A program made the position numbers and the translations under genes. Source: Mycolicibacterium poriferae (GTDB lineage Bacteria > Actinomycetota > Actinomycetes > Mycobacteriales > Mycobacteriaceae). Taken from it: 64,000 bases of DNA. The stretch lies in NCBI RefSeq assembly GCF_010728325.1, contig NZ_AP022570.1, positions 1,178,001 through 1,242,000 of the forward strand, given 5' to 3'. Below, piece by piece: positions 34,171-43,179 of this stretch. Numbering within the stretch: the first letter of the stretch is position 1; every line of letters begins with the position of its first letter. A model generated the notes under the pieces. That model did not search any database. It worked only from the letters and a program-made list of their open reading frames with translations, and was not told the DNA's origin.

Positions 34171-35046
34171 CTACACCGACTCGAGGCGCTTCTTCTCTGC
34201 TTCGACGTCGAAATCCGGTGGCGGCCAGGACATGTTGAGCCGCTTCAACGTCTCGATGAGCAGTTCGGTGACGGCCAGCCGGCTGTACCACTTTTTGTCG
34301 CACGGAATGATGTGCCACGGTGCGTGCTCGGTCGAGGTCCGGTCCAGCATCGCCTGGTAGGCCTGCTGGTACTGCGGCCACTTCTGGCGTTCGTCGATGT
34401 CACCGGGGTTGTACTTCCAGTACTTGTCCGGCCGCTCCAGCCGCGACGCCAGCCGCCGCTTCTGCTCGTCGAGCGAGACGAACATCGCGACCTTCACGAT
34501 CGCCGTCCCGCCGTCGACGAGTTCGCGTTCGAACGCGTTGATCTCGTCGTAGCGCGGCTCCCACACGTCGCGGGGCACCAGGTTGTGCACCCGCACGATC
34601 AGCACGTCCTCGTAGTGCGAGCGGTCGAACACGCCGATGTGTCCCGCGGCGGGCAGCGCCTTGCGAATCCGCCACAGGTAGTGGTGCGACAGCTCCTCGG
34701 GGGTGGGCTTGCCGAAGCTCTTGTAGTCGATCCCCTGCGGATTCGCTCCGCCGACAACGTGTTTGACGATGCCGCCCTTGCCCGCGGTGTCCATTCCCTG
34801 CAGCACCAGCAGCACCGAGCGGTGATCACCTGCGCGGCTGTTGGCGTAGAGCATCTCCTGAAGCTCGGCGAAGCGCACGTTGCGCTCCTCCTGCAGCGTC
34901 GGCGCGTCGGACTTGTCGCCGCGGAAACCGGGGGTGGCGTCGGGATCGATGTCGGCGACACGGTCGCCGGGGCGGAACATCAGATGTGCGTGGGGCTCGT
35001 GCGACCACAGCGAGGGCAGGTCTTCCGGGTCGTCGGCGTCGTTCAT
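34171..35046 (-). CDS. Polyphosphate kinase 2 family protein
   Basis: A 291-residue PPK2-family enzyme transferring phosphate between polyphosphate and nucleotides. Walker A GMDTAGKGG at 84-92, Walker B/lid FDRSHYEDVLIVRVHNL from 140, and YWKYNPGDIDER further on are family features. One-domain PPK2 of this length usually phosphorylates nucleoside mono- or diphosphates; the class is undetermined. ATG 35046 lies 4 bp after the TetR stop, so both are one operon. The last codons overlap the edge of the repeat island. Confidence 0.88.
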   Translation of the reverse strand: MNDADDPEDLPSLWSHEPHAHLMFRPGDRVADIDPDATPGFRGDKSDAPTLQEERNVRFAELQEMLYANSRAGDHRSVLLVLQGMDTAGKGGIVKHVVGGANPQGIDYKSFGKPTPEELSHHYLWRIRKALPAAGHIGVFDRSHYEDVLIVRVHNLVPRDVWEPRYDEINAFERELVDGGTAIVKVAMFVSLDEQKRRLASRLERPDKYWKYNPGDIDERQKWPQYQQAYQAMLDRTSTEHAPWHIIPCDKKWYSRLAVTELLIETLKRLNMSWPPPDFDVEAEKKRLESV

Positions 35047-35050
35047 GCCC

Positions 35051-35755
35051 CTAGTCAAGCAGCCGGGCGGGCAGAACCGGGGGAGGATGCGGAGCCTGCC
35101 GGAAACTCTCCAGCGATCCGGCGACCTCGACGATTCCGCGCAAGGCGCTCCACGACAGCATGGTCAGGTAGTCGATCAGCTCATCGGCGCTCATCCGGGG
35201 ATTCGACATCCACGAGTGTGTGGCCAGCTGCACGCCCCCGACGATGTGGAACGCCCACGGCTCGGCGCCGCCGGTGTCCATTCCGACCGACACCATCCGG
35301 CGTCGCAGCATCACCGCGAGCATGCGCGCGATGATCTGCTCGGAGTCGGCGACGGCCTTGCTCTTGCTGGCCGAGTTGTTGGCCATCACGAACCGGTAGG
35401 GCTCGGGCTCGGCGGCCACGGTCTCGACATACACCCGGATGATCTCTCGGGTGAGGTCGTAGCCGTCGAGGTTCGACGACAACGCGGCAGCCATGTTGGG
35501 GATCAGCGTGGTCTGCGCGAAACGCATCATCACCGCGGTGGTCAGGTCGTTCTTGTCGACGAAGTAGCGGTAGAGCACGGTCTTGGACACACCGATCTCG
35601 GCGGCGATCTCGTCCATGCTGACATTGCTGCCGAGGCGGCGGATGGCCTCCAGCGTGCCGTCGACGAGTTCGTTGCGGCGCTCGACCTTGTGCTTGTGCC
35701 AGCGTCGCTTTCGGCCATCGGTTTTGACCGCCACCGGCGGGTGTTGTTGTGCCAC
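35051..35755 (-). CDS. TetR-family regulator (Rv0472c type)
   Basis: A 234-residue TetR protein, the length of M. tuberculosis Rv0472c. The HTH is NVSMDEIAAEIGVSKTVLYRYFVDKNDL (near residues 42-70); the C-terminal half forms the ligand/dimer domain. GTG 35755 is chosen by length; TTG 35791 is in frame but falls on the probable promoter, whose -10 TACTAT reads on the minus strand at 35791-35796. It leads the operon with PPK2. Confidence 0.82.
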   Translation of the reverse strand: MAQQHPPVAVKTDGRKRRWHKHKVERRNELVDGTLEAIRRLGSNVSMDEIAAEIGVSKTVLYRYFVDKNDLTTAVMMRFAQTTLIPNMAAALSSNLDGYDLTREIIRVYVETVAAEPEPYRFVMANNSASKSKAVADSEQIIARMLAVMLRRRMVSVGMDTGGAEPWAFHIVGGVQLATHSWMSNPRMSADELIDYLTMLSWSALRGIVEVAGSLESFRQAPHPPPVLPARLLD

Positions 35756-35873
35756 GTTCGCGGTGATCCGTTCCCCTTTAGTCCTCGTCAATAGTACGGG
35801 GACGCCTCGCAGCGGGCTCCCGGGAGAGGGGCGCCTCCCCCGGGTAGTTGCCGGGGTAGCGGATCATGGAGGG

Positions 35874-37217
35874 GTGGCACACCGACCCGAGGGTGGCCGA
35901 CCGGCGGCGACGTCCGTTCACGCCGGTCCGCGACCCAGTTTTGCCGAGGCGCTCACAGGCGTCGATTCCGCGGCGGACGCCGAACGCAGGCGCGCCCTGC
36001 GGCGGATGAAGATCGTCGCGCTGAGCTTCCTGCTCGGTGCCGCGGTGATCTTTCTGCTCTGCTCGTGGCTGCAGTCGCGTGGCGACGCGGGCCCGTGGGT
36101 CGGGTACGTGCGGGCCGCCGCGGAGGCGGGCATGGTCGGTGCGCTTGCGGACTGGTTCGCGGTGACGGCGCTGTTCAAGCATCCGCTGGGCATCCCCATC
36201 CCGCACACCGCGATCATCAAGCGCAAGAAAGACCAGCTGGGCGAGGGGCTCGGCACGTTTGTGCGGGAGAACTTCCTGTCGGCCGACAACGTCGAGACGA
36301 AGCTGCGCAGCGCCGACGTCGCGAGCCGGACAGGCAAGTGGCTCGCCGAGCCGGTCAACGCCGACCGGGTGGCCGCCGAGGCGTCGACGGTGCTGCGGGC
36401 ACTGGTGGAGATGTTGCGCGACGAGGACGTCCAACAGGTGCTCGACCGGATGATCGTCAAGCGGATCGCCGAGCCGCAGTGGGGACCTCCGATCGGGCGG
36501 GTGTTGTCCTCACTGTTGGAGGAGGGCCGCCAGGAGGCTCTGTTGCAGCTGCTCGCCGACCGGGCGTTCCAGTGGACGCTGAATGCCGACGAGGTCATCG
36601 AGCGGGTGATCGAGCGCGATTCGCCGACCTGGTCGCCGCGGTGGGTGGACCACCTGGTCGGCGACCGCATTCACCGTGAGCTGATGGACTTCACCGACAA
36701 GGTGCGTCGCAATCCCGACCACGAGCTGCGCCGGTCGGCGACGAAGTTCCTGTTCGAGTTCGCCGACGACCTGCAGAACGACGCGGTGACGATCCAGAAG
36801 GCCGAGAACGTCAAGGAACAGATCATGGGGCGCGACGAAGTGGCGCGCGCGGCCGAGACGGCCTGGGCCACGGCCAAGCGGCTGATCCTGGAATCGGTGG
36901 ACGACCCGTCCTCGGCGTTGCGGGTGCGGATCGCCGACACCGTGGTGCGGATCGGGGAGTCGCTGCGCGACGACGCCGACCTGCGGGCCAAGGTGGACAA
37001 CTGGATCGTGCGCGGGGCCCAGCATCTGGTGTCGGAGTACGGGGCGGAGATCACGACGATCATCACGGACACGATCGAGCGGTGGGACGCCGACGAAGCG
37101 TCTCGGCGCATCGAGTTGCATGTCGGACGCGACCTGCAGTTCATCCGGATCAACGGCACCGTGGTGGGCTCGCTGGCGGGCCTGGTGATCTACACCGTCG
37201 CGCACTTGTTGTTCTGA
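35874..37217 (+). CDS. DUF445 membrane protein (Rv0473 type)
   Basis: A 447-residue protein of the DUF445 family. One N-terminal membrane helix (KIVALSFLLGAAVIFLLCSW, near 43-62), the conserved GMVGALADWFAVTALFKHPLGIPIPHTAII, a long helical middle, and a final hydrophobic helix with the GSLAGLVIYTVAHLLF end. Function unknown; family members are envelope-associated. The GTG start at 35874 is weakly supported because the GGAGG is too close. Divergent from the TetR-PPK2 operon. Confidence 0.82.
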   Translation: MAHRPEGGRPAATSVHAGPRPSFAEALTGVDSAADAERRRALRRMKIVALSFLLGAAVIFLLCSWLQSRGDAGPWVGYVRAAAEAGMVGALADWFAVTALFKHPLGIPIPHTAIIKRKKDQLGEGLGTFVRENFLSADNVETKLRSADVASRTGKWLAEPVNADRVAAEASTVLRALVEMLRDEDVQQVLDRMIVKRIAEPQWGPPIGRVLSSLLEEGRQEALLQLLADRAFQWTLNADEVIERVIERDSPTWSPRWVDHLVGDRIHRELMDFTDKVRRNPDHELRRSATKFLFEFADDLQNDAVTIQKAENVKEQIMGRDEVARAAETAWATAKRLILESVDDPSSALRVRIADTVVRIGESLRDDADLRAKVDNWIVRGAQHLVSEYGAEITTIITDTIERWDADEASRRIELHVGRDLQFIRINGTVVGSLAGLVIYTVAHLLF

Positions 37218-37222
37218 CCTGC

Positions 37223-37263
37223 GCTAACTAGTGCTTGCAAAAGTTAGCACTCCGTCGTACGGT
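37223..37263 (+). promoter_or_regulatory. Promoter with overlapping dyads for HTH regulator-hbhA
   Basis: TTGCAA (37235-37240), 17-bp spacer, TACGGT (37258-37263) fit a SigA-type promoter. Over it lie two interlocked inverted repeats: GCTAAC (37223-37228)/GTTAGC (37243-37248) and AGTGCT (37230-37235)/AGCACT (37246-37251). A regulator bound there would occlude the -35 box. The product of the next gene is a plausible autoregulator. Confidence 0.55.
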
Positions 37264-37307
37264 AGATGGTGTCGATATCGGTTACCCACCGCAACGAGGA
37301 GGCACGC

Positions 37308-37925
37308 ATGCCGCAGGACGAAAATCTTGCCGCTGTCGTGTCCAGCGCTGCGCAGGACATCGGCAGCTTCATCCGCAGCCAGCGCGAGGCCGCGCAGGTG
37401 TCGGTACGGCAGCTGGCCGAGAAGGCCGGCGTCAGCAATCCCTACCTCAGCCAGATCGAACGGGGATTGCGTAAGCCTTCTGCGGACGTCTTGAACCAGA
37501 TCGCCAAGGCGCTGCGGGTATCGGCCGAGGTGCTCTACATCCAGGCCGGAATCCTCGAGCCGAGCGAGACGAACGAGGTACGCGACGCGATCGTCACCGA
37601 CACGGCGATCAACGAGCGGCAGAAGCAGGTGCTGCTCGACATCTACACGTCGTTCTGCGCGCAGAACGAGGCCGCTCTGACCGAGGCGGCAGTGGGGATG
37701 GCCTTCGGCGAAGCCGACACGTCGGACACCGTCGGCGAAGCCGACACGTCGGACACCGTCGGCGAAGCCGACACGTCGGACACCGTCGGCGAAGTCGACA
37801 CGTCGGACACCGTCGGCGAAGTCGACACGTCGGAAACCGTCAGCGAGGCAGACGAGGAGCCGAGTACTGAATACAAGAGCCCTCTGGAAATCCCGCAGAT
37901 CGCATCAACTCATTCGCAATCCTGA
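37308..37925 (+). CDS. XRE-family HTH regulator with repeated acidic tail (Rv0474 type)
   Basis: A 205-residue protein. The N-terminal XRE HTH (FIRSQREAAQVSVRQLAEKAGVSNPYLSQIERGLRKPS) is followed by a conserved helical region to about residue 125. Then comes a tail of five GEADTSDTV-type nine-residue repeats. M. tuberculosis Rv0474 is only 140 residues, so the tail is extra here. ATG 37308 has a strong GAGGAGG 5 bp upstream. It lies 17 bp ahead of hbhA, which it probably co-regulates. Confidence 0.85.
   Translation: MPQDENLAAVVSSAAQDIGSFIRSQREAAQVSVRQLAEKAGVSNPYLSQIERGLRKPSADVLNQIAKALRVSAEVLYIQAGILEPSETNEVRDAIVTDTAINERQKQVLLDIYTSFCAQNEAALTEAAVGMAFGEADTSDTVGEADTSDTVGEADTSDTVGEVDTSDTVGEVDTSETVSEADEEPSTEYKSPLEIPQIASTHSQS
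37707..37841 (+). repeat. 27-bp in-gene tandem repeat, 5 copies
   Basis: Five units of 27 bp starting ggcgaagccgacacgtcgg; copies 1-3 are identical, copies 4-5 carry GAAGTC instead of GAAGCC, and copy 5 has a further change. They encode the acidic Thr/Ser tail of the HTH regulator and stay in frame. Confidence 0.93.
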
Positions 37926-37942
37926 CCTGAAAGGAAACCACC

Positions 37943-38572
37943 ATGGCTGAGAAGTCCCAGAACCAGTTCGACATCGACGATCTGAAGGCCCCGCTGCTGG
38001 CCGCAGTCGGTGCTGCCGACCTGGCGCTCGAGCGTGTCAACGAGATCGTCGCCGCGCTGCGTGAGCGTGCCGGCGAGGCCCGCACCGACGCCGAGACCCG
38101 CGTCGAGGACAGCCGCGCCCGCATCACCCGCCTCCAGGAAGAGCTGCCGTCGCAGTTCGACGACATCCGCGAGCGGCTGAGCTCGGAGGAACTGCGCAAG
38201 TTCGCCGACAGCTACGCCGAGGCCGCGCAGACCACCTACACCAAGCTGATCGAGCGTGGCGAGGCCGCGCTGGAGCGCCTGCGCAGCCAGCCGGGCCTCG
38301 AAGAGGCCGCGAGCCGGGTCGAGGGTTACACCGACCAGGCCGTCGAGCTCACCCAGGAAGCGCTGGGCAACGTCGCCACGCAGACCCGCGCCGTGGGTGA
38401 GCGCGCCGCCAAGCTGGTGGGCGTCGAGCTGCCGAAGAAGACCGAGGACGCCGCCGAGCCGGTGAAGAAGACCGCCGAGAAGGCTCCGGCCAAGAAGGCC
38501 CCGGCCAAGAAGGCTCCCGCGAAGAAGGCTCCGGCCAAGAAGGCCCCGGCCAAGAAGGTCACCCAGAAGTAG
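37943..38572 (+). CDS. hbhA: Heparin-binding hemagglutinin
   Basis: A 209-residue surface adhesin that binds heparan sulphate on host cells and is also linked to lipid bodies in mycobacteria. A long amphipathic coiled-coil (residues 25-150) is followed by the lysine-rich tail of repeated KKAPA units (165-205), the heparin-binding and methylated region in M. tuberculosis. No signal peptide is present, as known for this protein. Environmental mycobacteria also carry it. The GGAAA ribosome site precedes ATG 37943. Confidence 0.95.
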   Translation: MAEKSQNQFDIDDLKAPLLAAVGAADLALERVNEIVAALRERAGEARTDAETRVEDSRARITRLQEELPSQFDDIRERLSSEELRKFADSYAEAAQTTYTKLIERGEAALERLRSQPGLEEAASRVEGYTDQAVELTQEALGNVATQTRAVGERAAKLVGVELPKKTEDAAEPVKKTAEKAPAKKAPAKKAPAKKAPAKKAPAKKVTQK

Positions 38573-38618
38573 ACGACGGAAGTCGACCGGAGGGCGTAAC
38601 CCGCATAGGCTGTGGAGC

Positions 38619-38900
38619 GTGATGCTCCAAGGCCTCGTGGGTTACGTCCTCCTCGCGTTGCAGATCGCCGTGCTCGTCGCGGTCGTCTATGCGTTCGTGC
38701 ACGCCGCGATGCAGCGTCCCGACGCCTACCCCGCGGTCGACAAGCTGACCAAGCCGGTGTGGCTGGTGATCCTCGGCGTGGCCGGACTACTGGTGCTGGT
38801 ACTCGACGTCTTGGGCATGGCGATCGGAGCGGTCGCCGCGGGCATCTACCTGGTCGACGTCCGGCCCAAACTGCTGGAGATCCAAGGGAAGTCGCGGTAG
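38619..38900 (+). CDS. DUF2516 membrane protein (Rv0476 type)
   Basis: A 93-residue membrane protein with two or three helices and the family end [22 protein letters not shown] 38619 or ATG 38622 may be the start. The following gene begins inside its stop (TAGTG). In M. tuberculosis it has the same place after hbhA. Function unknown. Confidence 0.78.
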   Translation: MMLQGLVGYVLLALQIAVLVAVVYAFVHAAMQRPDAYPAVDKLTKPVWLVILGVAGLLVLVLDVLGMAIGAVAAGIYLVDVRPKLLEIQGKSR

Positions 38901-39325
38901 TGCGGCTCGCCCGGCTCGCTGGAGTCGCCGTGGCGGGCGCCGTTGTATCCGGCGTGTTGTCCGGTACTGCCGCGCCGATCTCGGCGGCGTCACCACTGGG
39001 TGCGCCCGCCGTCGACCACGTCGAATGGGCCAAGTGGGGTGACCTGTCCAGCCTGCGCGTCTACCCGACGCCGGCCGGCCGGGATGCCTCGGCCCGTCCG
39101 GGAGCATCGGCGCAGGCCGGCCAGGTGTGGAACGAGGTGCTCGCGCTGGCCCCCGACGCCGACATTCCCGGCATGTACGAGCAGTTCGCCTGCCACTGGC
39201 AGTTCGCCGAACTCTTCGAGCCGGGCAAGGTCAGCTGGAACCTCGAGCCGTGGCGCCCGGAGGTGAGCTACCAGGACATGGTGGCGGCCGGGTGCAATCC
39301 GGGCGGCACCGAAGAACCCTTCTGA
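38900..39325 (+). CDS. Secreted DUF2599-type protein (Rv0477 type)
   Basis: A 141-residue exported protein. The N-terminal signal peptide ([22 protein letters not shown]) probably cleaves after an Ala near residue 30. The mature part, with [19 protein letters not shown] and two cysteines ([15 protein letters not shown]) that may form a disulphide, is typical of the mycobacterial family. GTG overlaps the upstream stop. Function unknown. Confidence 0.8.
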   Translation: MRLARLAGVAVAGAVVSGVLSGTAAPISAASPLGAPAVDHVEWAKWGDLSSLRVYPTPAGRDASARPGASAQAGQVWNEVLALAPDADIPGMYEQFACHWQFAELFEPGKVSWNLEPWRPEVSYQDMVAAGCNPGGTEEPF

Positions 39326-39326
39326 C

Positions 39327-39998
39327 ATGGGCTACACCCGCGCGCAGGTCGCTGCGGTGATCGACCACACCCTGCTCAAGCCCGAGGCCACCGAGGCCGA
39401 CGTCGTCGCGCTGCTCACCGAGGCGGCCGACCTCGGCGTCTACGCGGTGTGCGTGTCCCCGCCGATGGTGTCGGCCGCGGCCCAGGTTCCCGGCGGACCC
39501 GTCGTCGCCGCGGTGGCCGGGTTCCCGTCGGGCAAGCACCTGCCGGCGATCAAGGCCGAGGAGGCGGCCCACGCCGTCGCCGACGGCGCCCGCGAGGTCG
39601 ACATGGTCATCGACGTCGGCGCCGCGTGCAGCGGTGAACTCGACGTGGTGCGCGCCGAGGTCGCCGCGGTCCGCAGCGCCGTACCGCACGCGGTGCTGAA
39701 GGTGATCGTCGAGTCGGCGGTCCTGCTCGAACGCGGCGGTGAGCCGCTGCTCGCCGACATCTGCCGGGTCTGCGAGGACGCCGGCGCGGATTTCGTGAAG
39801 ACCTCCACCGGCTTCCATCCCAGCGGTGGAGCGAGTGTGCGGGCGGTCGAGGTGATGGCCGGCGTCGTCGGCGGCCGCCTCGGGGTCAAGGCTTCCGGAG
39901 GGATCCGCACCGCGCAGACCGCGATCGAGATGCTGGACGCGGGCGCCACCCGGCTGGGGTTGTCCGCCAGTCGGGCCGTGCTCGACGGCCTGGGCTGA
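39327..39998 (+). CDS. deoC: Deoxyribose-phosphate aldolase
   Basis: A 223-residue TIM-barrel enzyme splitting 2-deoxyribose 5-phosphate into acetaldehyde and glyceraldehyde 3-phosphate. The Schiff-base Lys158 lies in DFVKTSTGF, the second catalytic Lys188 in GVKASGGIR, and the Asp in EVDMVIDVG. The length matches M. tuberculosis DeoC. ATG one base after the previous stop. The 3' end runs into a 26-bp degenerate repeat. Confidence 0.95.
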   Translation: MGYTRAQVAAVIDHTLLKPEATEADVVALLTEAADLGVYAVCVSPPMVSAAAQVPGGPVVAAVAGFPSGKHLPAIKAEEAAHAVADGAREVDMVIDVGAACSGELDVVRAEVAAVRSAVPHAVLKVIVESAVLLERGGEPLLADICRVCEDAGADFVKTSTGFHPSGGASVRAVEVMAGVVGGRLGVKASGGIRTAQTAIEMLDAGATRLGLSASRAVLDGLG

Positions 39999-40074
39999 AA
40001 CCCGCCTACAGGCCCGAGAAACGAAACCCTCTCAGAGGCCGGACAAGCGAGACCCGCTTACAGGCCCGAGAAGC
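39997..40074. repeat. 26-bp degenerate tandem repeat joining deoC and DUF2993 stops, 3 copies
   Basis: Units at 39997-40022, 40023-40048 and 40049-40074 share the pattern gaaacccgcctacaggcccg with substitutions. The first begins inside the deoC stop, the third contains the stop of the convergent DUF2993 gene. It resembles a decayed duplication of that gene's 3' end. Confidence 0.75.
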
Positions 40075-40978
40075 AGGGGTCGTCGGTCTGCTTCGGGATC
40101 GAGGCGTTCTGCGTGGAGAACCGGCTGATCACACCGCTGTCGGTGACCTGCACCGAGTCCGCGCGGATGTTCATCGGATAGTCCTGGGTGAGCCGTGAGG
40201 TGAACGCGTCCAGCGCGGGCTGCACCGCCTCGCGTGGCAGCGTGAACCCGAGCCCCGTCACGTTCTCCACCTGCAGCGAGATGCCGCCGTCGACGACCTC
40301 CGGGCGGGCGGTGATGCTGCCCAGCGCGCCCTCCAACTCGATGGTGCCGGCTCCGGCGTTGGTCGTCACCCCGGTGACGAAGCTGCCGACCAGCGGGATG
40401 GCGCCCTGGATCGTCTCCTTGATGCCCTCGGCGCTCCAGGTGATGTTCGCGACCAGCGAGCCGATGGACCCGCTCGAGGTCGCCGAATCCTCCAGCTGGA
40501 CGTCGTTGATGTCGAGGTCGACCTTCATGCCCTGGGCATCCCGGATCTGGTTGCCCGCCGTCTCGATCCGGATGTTCGTGTAATGCCCTGAGGCGTGCTG
40601 CAGCAGGAACGGCGGCAGCACCCCGAACGACGCGGTGGCGTCGTCCTGAACGACACATTCGACGACGCCGGCGACCACCGAGTCGGCCCGGTGGCGCGCA
40701 TACAGTTCGCCGCCGAGCAGACCCGCGAACACCAGCGCCAGCACGATCACCACGACCAGCGCCAGAGACAGCGGATCGCTGAAGATCTTCTTGAAGCGGG
40801 CCTGCACCGAAGAATCCTCCTCGGGGGGAGCGGTGGATGTCGGCGTCGGACCGTGGCCCGAATAGGCCGGGTCGTAGCCCGGATGGGGCGGGCCGGGCTG
40901 GTTGGGCGGGTAGCCCCCCGCAGCCGGCTGCTGCGGCGGGCCGGGCTGCTGGGGCGGGGGAGCCCAGGGATCGGTCAC
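40058..40978 (-). CDS. DUF2993 membrane-anchored protein (Rv0479c type)
   Basis: A 306-residue protein. The N-terminal 65 residues are Pro/Gly/Gln-rich and disordered, then one membrane helix (LSLALVVVIVLALVFAGLLGG), then an extracytoplasmic DUF2993 domain, a lipid-binding-like beta fold. Probably envelope-linked. GTG 40978 overlaps the upstream hydrolase stop (GTGA), so the two are co-translated. Confidence 0.8.
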   Translation of the reverse strand: MTDPWAPPPQQPGPPQQPAAGGYPPNQPGPPHPGYDPAYSGHGPTPTSTAPPEEDSSVQARFKKIFSDPLSLALVVVIVLALVFAGLLGGELYARHRADSVVAGVVECVVQDDATASFGVLPPFLLQHASGHYTNIRIETAGNQIRDAQGMKVDLDINDVQLEDSATSSGSIGSLVANITWSAEGIKETIQGAIPLVGSFVTGVTTNAGAGTIELEGALGSITARPEVVDGGISLQVENVTGLGFTLPREAVQPALDAFTSRLTQDYPMNIRADSVQVTDSGVISRFSTQNASIPKQTDDPCFSGL

Positions 40979-41811
40979 CTGAGCGATTGTGCCTTACCCG
41001 GATGAGTGAAATCTGAGCGGTTGGACATGACCGCGACCGTGGTGCGTGCTTTGCGGGCCGCCTCGAGGTCCACGTCGTGGATCAGCAGCTGCGGGTCCGC
41101 CCCGGCGGAGGCGAGGACCTCGCCGAGCGCGGAAGCCACCAGGCTGCCGCCCACCCCGGTCGGCCCGGCCGCGGCGATCTCGTCGCCGGGGTAGGCCTGA
41201 CCGACGGCGGCGACGATGCTGGAGGTGTCGATCGCCCGGGCCCTGGCCAGCAGGTTCCACTGGTCGAGCTTGCCCGGACCGGAACCCCACGAGGCGTGCG
41301 CGGTGATCAGCTCGGCGCCGAGATCGGCCAGCGCGATGTAGAGCTCGGGGAAGCGGATGTCGTAACACAACGTCAGCCCGACGGTCACCGGACCCGCGTC
41401 GCCGTCGACGGTGATGACGACGGGTTCGCGGCCCGGGGCGACGGTCTTCGATTCGCTGAAACCGAACGCGTCGTACAGGTGGATCTTGTCGTAGTGCGTG
41501 TCGACGCCGCGGCCGACCGCCAGCAGCGTGTTGGTCACCCGGTGGTCGGCGTCGCCGTCGGCGGGCCGGAACATGCCCGCCACCACCGTCAGCCCGGACT
41601 GCTCGGCGATCGCCCGCAGACCGTCGGCCCACCGACCGTCCAACGGTTCGGCGACCGGCGCCAGTGGCACCCCGAAGCGACACATCGTCGCCTCGGGGAA
41701 CAGCACCAGCGACGCACCGGCCTCGGCGGCCTGCCGGGTGTGGCGGTCGACCAGCTCGAGGTTGGCCGCCGGGTCGGTGCCGCTGAGAATCTGGGCCAGG
41801 GCGATACGCAT
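40975..41811 (-). CDS. Carbon-nitrogen hydrolase (nitrilase superfamily, Rv0480c type)
   Basis: A 278-residue hydrolase with the full catalytic triad of the superfamily: Glu in LFPEATM (near 40), Lys in YDKIHLYDAFGFSES and Cys in LTLCYDIRFPELY. The pattern is close to omega-amidase or deaminated-glutathione amidase enzymes, which hydrolyse small amides. Nearness to the guanidine hydrolase gene (13 bp upstream, same strand) raises the possibility of joint nitrogen scavenging, but the gene is also present in M. tuberculosis without that neighbour. Confidence 0.86.
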   Translation of the reverse strand: MRIALAQILSGTDPAANLELVDRHTRQAAEAGASLVLFPEATMCRFGVPLAPVAEPLDGRWADGLRAIAEQSGLTVVAGMFRPADGDADHRVTNTLLAVGRGVDTHYDKIHLYDAFGFSESKTVAPGREPVVITVDGDAGPVTVGLTLCYDIRFPELYIALADLGAELITAHASWGSGPGKLDQWNLLARARAIDTSSIVAAVGQAYPGDEIAAAGPTGVGGSLVASALGEVLASAGADPQLLIHDVDLEAARKARTTVAVMSNRSDFTHPGKAQSLR

Positions 41812-41824
41812 GCACCCAGCGTAA

Positions 41825-42973
41825 TTACGGCCCCCAGGCCGGCCGGTTGCGCGCGGCGGCCTTGTTGCCGAGCTTGCCGGTACGCACCTGCGCGGCGAGG
41901 CTGTCCAGGATCACCCGGGAACTCATCAGCGCGGTCTGCTCGGCCCAGTCGTAGGGCGGGGAGCATTCGACGACCTCGATGCCCGCCAGCCCCGGCTCGG
42001 AGACCATCTTGACCAGGTTCAGCGCCTCGCGGGGCAGCAGTCCGCCCGGCTCGGGCCAGCCGGTGCCGGGGACGAAGCCCGCGTCGATGACGTCGATGTC
42101 GAAGGACAGGTAGACCGCCTTGGCGTCCTTCCAGGCGGTTTCCAGCGCGATCTCGGCGATCTTCTCGACGCCGACCCGTTCGACGTCGCCGACGGTGATC
42201 ACCGTCGACTGGCGCTCCCGGCCCACCTTGACGCCCTCGCGCGGGCTCTGCCAGCCGCCGATGCCGATCTGCACCAGGTTGGTCGCCGGGGCGTTCTTGA
42301 TGTTGGTGGCGTGGAACCACGGGGTGGTGTGCATTCGCTCGTCGAGGTCGGTCTCCTGGGTGTCGACGTGGCGGTCGAAGTGGATGATCCCGATGTTGCC
42401 GTCCAGGTAGGGCGCCATGCCGCGGATGGTGGGAAAGCCGATGGAGTGGTCGCCACCGAGGACGACCGGCATCACGCCTTTCTGCACGACGTGGGCCATC
42501 GCCTGGCTGATCTGGTCGAACGACTTCTCCAGGTTGCCGGGGATGGTGAACACGTCACCGATGTCGACCATGTTGAGCTGCTCGCGCAGATCCACCCCGG
42601 ACTCGTAGTTGTAGGTGCCGAACAGGTTCGTCGAGCGACGGATGCCCTGCGGGCCGAACCGGGTGCCGGGCCGGTAGGTGGCACCCGCGTCGAGCGGCAC
42701 CCCGAAGATCGCCACCTCGGCGTCGTCGACCTCGTTGACGTCCTCGACGAACGGACATTTGAGGAATGTGCCGCGCTCGCCGGCGAAGTGCGGCTTCTCG
42801 CCGCGGACGAACGTGGAGATGGTGCGGTCGTTGATGGTGGGCGCGGCTTGCAGCCCGTAGCTCAGGCCGCGGTCGATCTCCTCGCGCAGCCGGCGGTCGC
42901 CGAGTCTGGCTTCGGCCTGCTGGGCCCAGGCGCCCTCGGCGTTGGGCAGATTCGGGTCGGGGGAGTCGGACAC
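41825..42973 (-). CDS. gdmH: Guanidine hydrolase-like ureohydrolase (agmatinase/arginase superfamily)
   Basis: A 382-residue ureohydrolase with the binuclear metal ligands H176 (GGDHS), D200, H202 and D204 (HFDRHVDTQ), D292 and D294 (FDIDVID). The arginase/agmatinase pattern normally reads DAHxD; DRHVDTQ, the long N-terminus and the FVPGTGWPEPGGLL stretch are as I recall for the nickel-dependent guanidine hydrolase GdmH (Sll1077 type) rather than arginase. It would split guanidine to urea and ammonia. GTG 42973 has AGGAG upstream. Divergent from a symporter behind a guanidine-I-like riboswitch. Agmatinase or guanidinobutyrase is the alternative. Confidence 0.75.
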   Translation of the reverse strand: MSDSPDPNLPNAEGAWAQQAEARLGDRRLREEIDRGLSYGLQAAPTINDRTISTFVRGEKPHFAGERGTFLKCPFVEDVNEVDDAEVAIFGVPLDAGATYRPGTRFGPQGIRRSTNLFGTYNYESGVDLREQLNMVDIGDVFTIPGNLEKSFDQISQAMAHVVQKGVMPVVLGGDHSIGFPTIRGMAPYLDGNIGIIHFDRHVDTQETDLDERMHTTPWFHATNIKNAPATNLVQIGIGGWQSPREGVKVGRERQSTVITVGDVERVGVEKIAEIALETAWKDAKAVYLSFDIDVIDAGFVPGTGWPEPGGLLPREALNLVKMVSEPGLAGIEVVECSPPYDWAEQTALMSSRVILDSLAAQVRTGKLGNKAAARNRPAWGP

Positions 42974-43179
42974 GGTGTGCTCCTCACGCGCCGTCTTGTC
43001 GCTGACCGGGTACGACGCACCTCGTCCGGGGAACCGGGTCGCCCGACTCCTGCGGCCATTGTCAGCACGGTTGCGAAGCGCTGTCCAGCGGAAACGGAAA
43101 CACATCGTTAACAGCGCATGCGACTCCGCGTAATGGGCCGGGGTTTGTCTGAACGGGACCCACCTGACGAATGTGGGGC

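Noticed and set aside
37244..37252. CIRCE/HrcA element (TTAGCACTC half-site)
   Set aside because: The second half GAGTGCTAA is not found 9 bp downstream; the AGTGCT half is upstream in the wrong order.
42974..43130. Second riboswitch in the leader of the guanidine hydrolase-like gene
   Set aside because: On the minus strand I could not find guanidine-I landmarks or the two ACGR hairpins of guanidine-II.
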